The notes under the pieces: model-generated
Told to the model about the DNA's origin: nothing
The model's input: only the letters and a program-made list of their open reading frames with translations
Database searches by the model: none
Program-made: the position numbers and the translations under genes
Assembly: GCA_002403095.1 (NCBI GenBank)
Contig: DHHC01000009.1
Span: 1-21,984 of the forward strand
Direction of reading: 5' to 3'
Length of the DNA: 21,984 nt
DNA from: Leptolinea sp. UBA4782
GTDB lineage: Bacteria; Chloroflexota; Anaerolineae; Anaerolineales; Anaerolineaceae
In this document: positions 6,530 through 13,202 of the stretch, piece after piece
How the letters are laid out: the number at the start of each line of letters is the position of its first letter
Numbering within the stretch: the first letter of the stretch is position 1

Positions 6530-7876
6530 TCAGCGCTGGTACATCCCCATCAGGGATGACTGTGCCAGGATATGCCCATCGATCCTGGCGCGTACCTGGG
6601 CGGCAGACCAGCCTGCCGGCAGGCTGGGTTCAAGGTCAGTGGCATAAACAGTAAAGAAATAACGGTGCGCCTTGCCGGGCGGTGGGCAGGGACCGTCGTA
6701 CCTGCTGCGGCCGTAGCTGTTCTTTCCGGCTGTGCCAGCAGAGGGATCAGTGCTGCCGGCACCTTCAGCCAGGCTGGAGACCTCGGGCGGCAGGTTGTAC
6801 AACACCCAGTGAATGAACAGGCCCACCGGGGCATCCGGGTCGTCCATGATCAGCACCGTACTGCGGGTGCCTTCGGGCAGCGGTCCCCAGGTGAGTGCGG
6901 GGGAAAGATTTACCCCCTCACACGAGTAACCAAAGGGAATGGAGTTCGCCTGCTGGAAAGCAGGGCTGGAAACAGGAAAATCAGACATCGTTCTTTCTCC
7001 CATATCGACCAGACCAGTTGAAAAGAAACTGGTAAACGAAAAGATCACGCCAATCACCAGGGCCAGGATCGCCCCGCTGGCGGCGCAGAAGGTATTCACC
7101 CAATCGTTGTTTAGCCAGCGCAGCCCGCGCACCTGGCTGGTAGGTGTGGAGCAGCTGTGCAGGGGATGGCGTTCGGTTTCCTTTTGGCAGGTCGGGCAAT
7201 AATAGATCGCCTGCAGGGTTGCCCCCAGGAGCGAATCGACCAGGCTGCCAGCCAATCCGGAAAGCGTAATCCCGAAGAACCAGAGCAAGACAGCCCCGAG
7301 ACCGCGGGTGAGCATCCCGCCCGGCCACAAGAGCACCGCCGGCAGGGCGATGAACACCGCACCCAGGGCGGCAGAAAGCGAGCCGAACCAGGAGACGCCC
7401 CCCGAAGTGCCTTTTTCCACCGGCACGCCGGTGGTGATCAGGCGGGGCTGCCCCCTGCCAAGCACTCCCAGTTCGGTTGCCCAGGTATCGGCATTTACAG
7501 CTGCCAGCGTGGCGGCAAAGGCGAACCACGGCAGGCTGCTGTGCGGGAAAAGCAGGCTGACCAGCACGCACAACCCGGCAATCCCTCCATTGGCTGCTAC
7601 CTGGCCGAAATCCCGCTGGGAACCTTTGGAGAACTTTTCGTTCAGGGCTGCCTTGCGCTTCTTTGAAAAACGGGAAAGCAGGCTGGAGGAGATAAAAAAA
7701 GCCAGCAGCAATACCGCCCACGGTACCCCGCCCAACCCGAAAACGACCGTGCCAAGCAGGCAGGCTGCCAGGGCGCCACTCTTGCCAAGGGAAAGGGTGA
7801 AGTAAGCCAGCATGGAAATTACGACAGCAACCAGAAAACCAACCAGGAGCTGAAGCACCGGCGAAAACATGCGCAT
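6530..7876 (-). CDS. DUF92 integral membrane protein fused to a PEBP (YbhB-like) domain
   Basis: 448 residues in one open frame. Residues 1-285 are a DUF92 membrane domain with about six hydrophobic segments, the motifs NADTWATELG (128-137) and AGSLVDSLLGA (209-219), and the Cys-rich insert YCPTCQKETERHP followed by HSC (226-242). DUF92 includes the plant phytyl-phosphate kinase VTE6, so a CTP-dependent lipid-phosphate kinase role is possible. Residues about 297-448 are a phosphatidylethanolamine-binding (YbhB/YbcL) domain with MDDPDAP (344-350), HWVLYNLP (356-363) and the DGPCPPPGKAHRY block (394-406). The seam near 291-298 reads DMGERTMSDF, as if a former PEBP start had been read into. No ribosome-binding site precedes the ATG at 7876; a TATAAT touches it, so a leaderless start at the second ATG (7870) is possible. 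Confidence 0.85.
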   Translation of the reverse strand: MRMFSPVLQLLVGFLVAVVISMLAYFTLSLGKSGALAACLLGTVVFGLGGVPWAVLLLAFFISSSLLSRFSKKRKAALNEKFSKGSQRDFGQVAANGGIAGLCVLVSLLFPHSSLPWFAFAATLAAVNADTWATELGVLGRGQPRLITTGVPVEKGTSGGVSWFGSLSAALGAVFIALPAVLLWPGGMLTRGLGAVLLWFFGITLSGLAGSLVDSLLGATLQAIYYCPTCQKETERHPLHSCSTPTSQVRGLRWLNNDWVNTFCAASGAILALVIGVIFSFTSFFSTGLVDMGERTMSDFPVSSPAFQQANSIPFGYSCEGVNLSPALTWGPLPEGTRSTVLIMDDPDAPVGLFIHWVLYNLPPEVSSLAEGAGSTDPSAGTAGKNSYGRSRYDGPCPPPGKAHRYFFTVYATDLEPSLPAGWSAAQVRARIDGHILAQSSLMGMYQR

Positions 7877-7882
7877 ATTATA
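7877..7882 (-). promoter_or_regulatory. TATAAT -10 box adjoining the DUF92-PEBP start
   Basis: A perfect -10 hexamer on the minus strand ends immediately before ATGCGCATG. Standard spacing would put the first transcribed base on the A of the second ATG (7870). No good -35 is visible. Confidence 0.35.
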
Positions 7883-7889
7883 CAGGCAA

Positions 7890-7921
7890 GCAGCCCCAGT
7901 TACATGAAATCCCGGGGCTGC
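7890..7921 (-). terminator. GC-rich stem-loop downstream of the four-helix membrane protein
   Basis: GCAGCCCC at 7890-7897 pairs perfectly with GGGGCTGC at 7914-7921, with a 16-base loop. It sits between the stop at 7961 and the start at 7876 of the next minus-strand gene. There is no T-run on either side, so it may be a weak or rho-assisted terminator, or an mRNA-processing hairpin. Confidence 0.35.
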
Positions 7922-7960
7922 ATCGGTTGATGCACTCGAAGGTGTTAGCGCCTGTCAGTT

Positions 7961-8674
7961 CTATATCTCTTCCAGGACGATGGCTCCCAGGATCACTACC
8001 AGCAGAATAAACAAGACGATCGTAACAATGCTCACCGCCCACGCCCCCAGCAGGGTGAATATCAGCCCCAATACTGCAATTCCTTCCAGGGCCAGGATGC
8101 TGCGCGCCACATACGGCCGGTGCAGGTCCTTGATTACCACCTTGTTCAGCCACAGGTATGACCCCGCCGCCATCAATGCCAGGCTCAAAATAACCCCAAC
8201 CCACAAGATAACCGCCCCATTCATGCGCCACGGCAGGATGATCACGGCACAGGTGGCATAACGGTTCGGGCTGCTGATCAAGAAGAAATCCGCCAGGATC
8301 ATGCGTCCATATATGACATCACCCTCTCTCGCCCGCCAGGTAAATACCTGCGATTCGCCAGCCGGGAGTGTGAAATTTTGCTGATCGGTGAAGTCGAATT
8401 GTGGACCGGCAAAATGCATGCGGATGGATGCTTGCAGTGGTTTAGCGGCGCTGTTTCTTACCTTCAGGTTGAAAACAGCAGCCTGCCCCTGCCCCACCAT
8501 GCGCGGGCAACTCAACCCGTTCAGGGCTTTGTGCTCGATCTGGTTGGTATTGCGAAAGTACGAGAAAGCTTCATACGCAGGTAAGGTGAGGGAGGTGTTC
8601 AGAATGGCCGCCAGTACCATTCCCAGCAGAGCCAGGAAAATACCCAGTTTGCGATGGTTCGTCGAGATATTCAT
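7961..8674 (-). CDS. Hypothetical membrane protein with external beta-rich domain
   Basis: 237 residues, family not recognised. Hydrophobic segments lie at about 11-26, 152-176, 193-212 and 214-234. Between the first and second is a polar, beta-looking stretch (about 50-148) of the type seen in Ig-like or CARDB-like external domains (for example AVFNLKVRN, FTLPAGESQVFTW). Cys56 and Cys142 bracket this stretch and could form a disulfide. The start follows GGAAG with good spacing. It lies 66 bases downstream of the 532-residue cysteine-repeat gene on the same strand and is probably cotranscribed with it, so the two may act together at the cell surface. No enzymatic motif is visible. Confidence 0.65.
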   Translation of the reverse strand: MNISTNHRKLGIFLALLGMVLAAILNTSLTLPAYEAFSYFRNTNQIEHKALNGLSCPRMVGQGQAAVFNLKVRNSAAKPLQASIRMHFAGPQFDFTDQQNFTLPAGESQVFTWRAREGDVIYGRMILADFFLISSPNRYATCAVIILPWRMNGAVILWVGVILSLALMAAGSYLWLNKVVIKDLHRPYVARSILALEGIAVLGLIFTLLGAWAVSIVTIVLFILLVVILGAIVLEEI

Positions 8675-8740
8675 TTTTCTTCCATTTTTCCAAGTTTCTC
8701 ATTATTTATACGGCATTCACGACTGGTATGCAAGGGCAAA

Positions 8741-10339
8741 TCATTCGTTGCGCTTTTGCGAAAGCAGCACATCAGCTGCTTCCAGGATGGCATCAAAGCG
8801 TGAGGGGTCGGTGATCTTGGCTTCGAAATCCGTGTACCGTATCACGGCATTCCCGTTCAAAGCAGCCCCTTCAACTCGATATGTGGAAGTTCGTTCAGTA
8901 AAAAAGACAATAAAAACCCAATCTCCGGTATGCTGGGCATTGAAAATTATAGGTTTCTCGGGATCATCATCTTCCGTTTCCAGCCAGAAATCGGAATCTT
9001 TCCCGAAATTGTTGTCAAAACGCTGGCTGGCCTCCTTGTTGCTATTAAAAACATGGATATTCACCTCTTGCGTGGTACTGATCCAATCCGGCCCGGGTCC
9101 CCAGTTACACCACAGCTTGGTGTCTTCCCCTTCCACCCAGGTAAAGGGATATTCCGTCATTATCCCGGAAAACACCCCGCAATCCTTTTCAGCGCTTTCC
9201 GGTGGGAACCAATCGATATCGCTGTAACTCTTCTTGACCTGCCGGGTTGGCTTTTCATCTACCGCTGCCTCTTCAGTATTATCCGGGGATTCTGTTTCTA
9301 CTTTACCTGCAACCTCTCCTTTACAGGTCTGGCGCAGTTCATCATCCTTGATCTGGTCGCAATACGCCTTGTCTTTGGTGGTGCGCGCCAGGCAATCCTG
9401 GCGGATGTCGCTGACGGGGATGGTCGTGCAGGCGACCGGGCTTTCAAAGGAGATGGCATTTTCCGCCAGGCATAAGACTTTCTCTTCGCCCTCGAGGGAA
9501 TCACACAGGTTGGCGATGAAGTACCCCTTGCACAGGTCTTGTTCATCTTCATCCGCGTTGGCGTTTATGCAATTGGTGATATCAGCATCCAGGACAGCGC
9601 GGCACATATCGCCTCTCAACGAATCCGTAATGTCATTGCAATGTGTTATTAAAGTGTCACGGTCAATGTAACCTTTGAAATCTTCCACCACATTCAGTAA
9701 ACATGCATTCCTTTCAGCAGAACCTGAACCGTGTGGATAGAGGGTGTCACAAACCAGCACCGCTTGCTTATAATAACTTTCCATTATATTTTGCTTTGTT
9801 TCATCAAATGTTCGTGTAGTTTGATAAATAATCGCGTGGCTTGTAACAACTAAATCGATTTGTCGTTTGGCTCCTTTTCCTATGCGCAGGTTGTACCCAG
9901 CCCTGGGATCAGGGTCAATGATCTCATCCGGCGGGATGGAAAACTCCAGGTCATCGATACTGGCAGCTATTTCTTTAGGTATATCGACGATATATTCAAA
10001 CTCAGCTTCATCATCCCCAAGGTACTGGAACATAAAAGTATAACCGGGGAAATACCAACCCTCATCCTGCAGTTCGGAAAACAGCGAACGCGACAGGCTA
10101 ACATCTTCTACTATCTCATAGACAGGCAGGGTGTATTCAATTTTCTCAACAACTCCGTCATCATCGCTGTCCCAGTCGTGCAACTCCCCCAGCTCTATCT
10201 CTTCCAGGCGCAATGCACCCAGCTGGTCTGCCAGCTTCTGGAGATTGTCATCATTGGCTGCTTTCAGGGAAGGCAAGTAACAGGTGATACCCAATATGGC
10301 TACTGCCAGGGGAATGATCCACAGCCAATCTTTTTTCAT
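8741..10339 (-). CDS. Anchored or secreted protein with an EF-hand loop and tandem two-cysteine repeats
   Basis: 532 residues, not recognised as a named family. Residues 5-23 form a hydrophobic signal or anchor; the Cys near 20 (GITC) is a poor lipobox. An exact 12-position EF-hand loop, DSDDDGVVEKIE (57-68), has Asp at 1, 3 and 5, Gly at 6 and Glu at 12, so calcium binding is likely. From about 196 to 338 there are twelve cysteines in pairs, C-x10-12-C in the last five (near 233/245, 256/269, 278/289, 303/315, 326/338), repeating every 22-25 residues with helical, acidic spacers such as CDQIKDDELRQTC. These look like disulfide-stapled helical hairpins. An acidic, Pro-containing linker (345-365) leads to a Trp-rich C-terminal domain (about 374-530). 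GGGAGG precedes the ATG. The function is unknown. Confidence 0.7.
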   Translation of the reverse strand: MKKDWLWIIPLAVAILGITCYLPSLKAANDDNLQKLADQLGALRLEEIELGELHDWDSDDDGVVEKIEYTLPVYEIVEDVSLSRSLFSELQDEGWYFPGYTFMFQYLGDDEAEFEYIVDIPKEIAASIDDLEFSIPPDEIIDPDPRAGYNLRIGKGAKRQIDLVVTSHAIIYQTTRTFDETKQNIMESYYKQAVLVCDTLYPHGSGSAERNACLLNVVEDFKGYIDRDTLITHCNDITDSLRGDMCRAVLDADITNCINANADEDEQDLCKGYFIANLCDSLEGEEKVLCLAENAISFESPVACTTIPVSDIRQDCLARTTKDKAYCDQIKDDELRQTCKGEVAGKVETESPDNTEEAAVDEKPTRQVKKSYSDIDWFPPESAEKDCGVFSGIMTEYPFTWVEGEDTKLWCNWGPGPDWISTTQEVNIHVFNSNKEASQRFDNNFGKDSDFWLETEDDDPEKPIIFNAQHTGDWVFIVFFTERTSTYRVEGAALNGNAVIRYTDFEAKITDPSRFDAILEAADVLLSQKRNE

Positions 10340-10409
10340 CGCAGCCTCCCGACCTTATACCAGGTATTCTCTCCCCAGGGCGATGGATCAGCGTGTGGGT
10401 CTGTAATTA

Positions 10410-10437
10410 ATTATAGAGGGTCGCAGGAAAAATACAA
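10410..10437 (-). promoter_or_regulatory. Promoter of the EF-hand/cysteine-repeat gene
   Basis: On the minus strand TTGTAT (10437-10432) and a perfect TATAAT (10415-10410) are spaced by 16 bp, about 70 bases before the ATG at 10339. Confidence 0.45.
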
Positions 10438-10503
10438 CTCTACCCGGGCTGAATTATGATGGCAGGACTTGAAATTCTCTGGTTGATGTGTGTTTTCGTA
10501 TTC

Positions 10504-10532
10504 TTGCATTCCTTTTTGTACCATGCTATAAT
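10504..10532 (+). promoter_or_regulatory. Promoter of rho
   Basis: TTGCAT at 10504-10509, a 17-bp spacer, then a perfect TATAAT at 10527-10532 with a TGC extension before it. The predicted start is near 10539. Confidence 0.6.
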
Positions 10533-10674
10533 CACTACATCCCAAAGATCTGGTTTCGGAATATTGACAAGTTACGGCCTTTACTGGTGTCGTGTGACGC
10601 CTCAGAATAAGCTTCCCTCATAAAAATGCACTTTAAACTGTTCAAATAACCTGACCAGGGTGGAATGGTTGTTC

Positions 10675-10695
10675 ATTGAAGTCTATAAATTCAAT
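10675..10695 (+). repeat. Short inverted repeat before rho
   Basis: ATTGAA (10675-10680) and TTCAAT (10690-10695) are perfect inverted copies around a 9-base AT-rich centre, 15 bases before the rho start codon. It could be an operator or a weak hairpin near the ribosome-binding region, which itself has no strong GGAGG. Confidence 0.3.
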
Positions 10696-10710
10696 ATGTG
10701 AGATAAAACT

Positions 10711-11985
10711 ATGAAAATAATCGAAATGGAAAATACCCCGCTTACCGAGCTGCGTGCTGTTGCCTCCGGATTAGGAATTCCCAACGCCAACCGGCTGAAG
10801 AAGGAAAACCTGATGATCAAGATCCGGCAATACGAAGCTGAGAAAGAGGGCTTGGAAGTGCGCGGCGGCGTGCTGGAGATCATGAATGAAGGGATCGGAT
10901 TCCTGCGGACAAACTACCAGATCGGTCCCGATGACGTATATGTATCCCAGGCTCAGTTGCGGCGGTATGAATTGCGCGGCGGCGACCTGGTGATCGGCAA
11001 TGTGCGCCCCCCGCGCGAGACCGAGCGCCATTACGGTCTGCTTAAAGTCGAATCGGTCAACGGGCTGAGCCCCGAAGAAGCCGCCCAGAGGCCGAATTTT
11101 GAGAGCCTGACACCCATTTTTCCCGATAAACGTTTCGACCTCGAAACAGACCGTACCATCCTTTCATCCCGCCTGATCAACCTGATCGCCCCAATCGGGC
11201 GCGGGCAGCGCGGTATGATCGTTTCTCCCCCAAAAGCAGGCAAGACCACTATTCTAAAACAACTGGCCAATTCCATCTCAGAGAAGCATCCCGAGGTGCA
11301 CCTGATCATCGCGTTGATCGGCGAGCGCCCTGAAGAGGTGACCGATATGGACCGCTCGGTGGATGCCGAAGTGGTGGCTTCCACCTTTGACGAGCCGGTC
11401 TCCGCCCATGTGCGCACTGCCGAAATCGCCCTGGAACGCGCCAAACGCCTGACCGAAGTCGGCCGGGATGTGGTCATCCTGATGGACTCCCTCACCCGCC
11501 TGGCCCGCGCTTACAACCTGGTGGTCAATCCCTCCGGGCGCACGCTTTCCGGCGGTATGGACCCATCTGCCCTCTACCCACCCAAGCGCTTTTTCGGCGC
11601 CGCCCGCAACCTGGAAGAAGGCGGGTCTCTGACCATTATTGCCACTGCCCTGGTTGATACCGGGTCAAGGTTGGATGATGTAGTTTACGAAGAGTTTAAA
11701 GGCACCGGCAACATGGAGCTTCATTTATCACGCAAGCTCCAGGAACGCCGCATCTACCCCGCCATTGACATCGAGCGCTCATCCACCCGCCGCGAGGACC
11801 TGCTGCTCGGCCCAGATATCCTGCAGCGGGCATGGCTCATGCGCCGCATGTACCTGCAGATGATCGCACAGCAGCCCCAGGGGGCCGGCATGGATCCCGC
11901 AGTGGCTACCGAGGCCATTTTGCAGCGTATGGCGAAAACCAGGAACAATCAAGAATTCCTGGAGAGTTTGACGGAGGATATGTGA
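10711..11985 (+). CDS. rho: Transcription termination factor Rho
   Basis: 424 residues, normal length. Rho is the hexameric RNA-dependent ATPase and helicase that ends transcription. The N-terminal helical domain begins MKIIEMENTPLTELRAVA, aligning with the start of E. coli Rho and supporting the ATG at 10711 over the one at 10726. The cold-shock-like primary RNA site follows (GVLEIMNEGIGFLR, 53-66). The ATPase core has Walker A SPPKAGKT (172-179), catalytic GERPEEV (204-210), Walker B VVILMD (254-259), the Q-loop region SGGMDPSALYPPKRFF (280-295) and the R-loop GTGNMEL (331-337). No large insertion domain is present. The ribosome-binding site is weak, the leader long. Its TGA overlaps the GTG start of the next gene. 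Confidence 0.98.
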   Translation: MKIIEMENTPLTELRAVASGLGIPNANRLKKENLMIKIRQYEAEKEGLEVRGGVLEIMNEGIGFLRTNYQIGPDDVYVSQAQLRRYELRGGDLVIGNVRPPRETERHYGLLKVESVNGLSPEEAAQRPNFESLTPIFPDKRFDLETDRTILSSRLINLIAPIGRGQRGMIVSPPKAGKTTILKQLANSISEKHPEVHLIIALIGERPEEVTDMDRSVDAEVVASTFDEPVSAHVRTAEIALERAKRLTEVGRDVVILMDSLTRLARAYNLVVNPSGRTLSGGMDPSALYPPKRFFGAARNLEEGGSLTIIATALVDTGSRLDDVVYEEFKGTGNMELHLSRKLQERRIYPAIDIERSSTRREDLLLGPDILQRAWLMRRMYLQMIAQQPQGAGMDPAVATEAILQRMAKTRNNQEFLESLTEDM

Positions 11986-13100
11986 CAAAGCAAACCACCG
12001 GCGATACCCGTCGACTCGGGCGCAACCTCAGCCCCGCAGCTTTGATCTGGGTTACTGCCGGTTCCTGGGGCCTCACCGTTATGGTGGTTGCCTATCTGTT
12101 TTTCTTATTGTTAAGCCGGGGGGCAATGAAAGATGTGCTGGCAGCTCCGATACCCGAGGAAAAACCGGTGCTTTCAGAGACAGCCGTCGTTGAAGCAATG
12201 CCGGTCACATCCCTGCCGGAGTATTCACCGCCAAGCGATACGCTGGCTTCCATCGGGCGTGAGACCAACCCGCGCACCATCCTGACCAACCGCTCCCGCA
12301 CCTCGGTGGTGGAATATACCGTGCAAAAAGGCGACTCGATCTTTTCGATTGCGAACAAGTACAAATTGAAACCCGAAACGGTGCTTTGGGCAAACTACGA
12401 CCTGTTGAACGACAATCCCAACTTCCTTTCCATTGACCAGGTGCTGCAAATCCCGCCGGTGGACGGCATTTACTACCAGTGGCAGGAGAATGACACCCTG
12501 GATGGGGTGGCAGCGAAGTATTATGTTGAGGCTCAGGACATCGTTTCTTACCCGCAGAACAACCTGGATATGACCAACCCGCTGGTTGAACCGGGTACAT
12601 ATGTCATGATCCCGGGCGGCTGGCGCGAAAACCAGCAGTGGGTTATCCCGACCGTCTTTGTTCCGGGCGCAGGTGTATCAAACAACCTCGTCGGTCCTGG
12701 CAGTTGTGCATTGTCTGCTGGCGGTCTGGGTGGGTCTGGTTATTTCGTCTGGCCGGCGGACAATCATTACCTTTCCGGTAATGATTACTGGTCCGGGCAT
12801 ATGGCACTCGATATTGCCACAGCCGAAGGCGCGCGCGTCTATGCCGCAGACAGTGGTGTGGTGGTGTACGCGGGAGGGATCGGCGGCGGTTACGGCAACA
12901 TGATCATGATCGACCATGGCAACGGCTACCATACGCTGTACGCCCACCTTTCGTCAGTCCTCGTAAGCTGCGGCCAGAGCGTGTTCGGCGGCAGTGTGAT
13001 CGGCCTGGCAGGCAGCACCGGAAATTCTACCGGCCCCCACCTGCACTTTGAGGTCCGCTTGAACGGCGGCTTCATCAACCCCTGGTACGTGCTGCCTTAA
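11982..13100 (+). CDS. LysM-domain M23 (LytM-type) metallopeptidase, membrane-anchored
   Basis: 372 residues from the GTG at 11982, which overlaps the rho stop (GTGA) and follows GGAGG. A single membrane segment lies at about 22-44, so the rest faces outside. A LysM domain at about 111-158 (EYTVQKGDSIFSIANKYKL) binds glycan, and a second, more divergent LysM-like segment covers about 164-212. The C-terminal M23 domain (255-372) has the zinc ligands His273 and Asp277 (HMALD) and His355 (HLHFE, 353-357), plus YAHLS with His322, so it should be catalytically active against peptidoglycan cross-bridges. It may take part in cell-wall remodelling or division. Coupling to rho may reflect shared growth-linked expression. 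A long terminator hairpin follows the stop. Confidence 0.92.
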   Translation: MTKQTTGDTRRLGRNLSPAALIWVTAGSWGLTVMVVAYLFFLLLSRGAMKDVLAAPIPEEKPVLSETAVVEAMPVTSLPEYSPPSDTLASIGRETNPRTILTNRSRTSVVEYTVQKGDSIFSIANKYKLKPETVLWANYDLLNDNPNFLSIDQVLQIPPVDGIYYQWQENDTLDGVAAKYYVEAQDIVSYPQNNLDMTNPLVEPGTYVMIPGGWRENQQWVIPTVFVPGAGVSNNLVGPGSCALSAGGLGGSGYFVWPADNHYLSGNDYWSGHMALDIATAEGARVYAADSGVVVYAGGIGGGYGNMIMIDHGNGYHTLYAHLSSVLVSCGQSVFGGSVIGLAGSTGNSTGPHLHFEVRLNGGFINPWYVLP

Positions 13101-13122
13101 CCGGATCAGGATGTAGAATATC

Positions 13123-13166
13123 ACTGCCCTGTGGATCGAAAGTAGATCTCACAGGGCAGTTTGTTG
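13123..13166 (+). terminator. Terminator of the rho-M23 operon
   Basis: A perfect 11-bp stem (13123-13133 with 13150-13160) and 16-base loop, followed by TTGTTG. It begins 23 bases after the M23 stop. Confidence 0.75.
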
Positions 13167-13190
13167 AAACTTGCTACGCTTACTTCATTG

Positions 13191-13196
13191 TATAAT
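13191..13196 (+). promoter_or_regulatory. TATAAT box placing a leaderless start at 13203
   Basis: A perfect -10 hexamer is separated from the ATG at 13203 by exactly 6 bases, so transcription would begin at or next to the A of the start codon. No -35 at standard spacing and no ribosome-binding site before the ATG. Confidence 0.45.
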
Positions 13197-13202
13197 CACA
13201 TT

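Larger units (their letters stand above)
10340..10710. other. Divergent intergenic region and rho leader
   Basis: 371 bases without a gene. It holds a minus-strand promoter (10410-10437) for the cysteine-repeat gene and a plus-strand promoter (10504-10532) for rho, back to back. The implied rho leader is about 170 bases, long for a gene of this kind. In it I see a 6-bp inverted repeat just before the start codon and a seven-codon ATG reading frame at 10626-10649 lacking a ribosome-binding site. Rho is autoregulated through its leader in Escherichia coli; whether that applies here is inference. Confidence 0.6.

Noticed and set aside
10626..10649. Seven-codon leader peptide MHFKLFK in the rho leader
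   Set aside because: No ribosome-binding site and no repeated or regulatory codons; length is within chance expectation.
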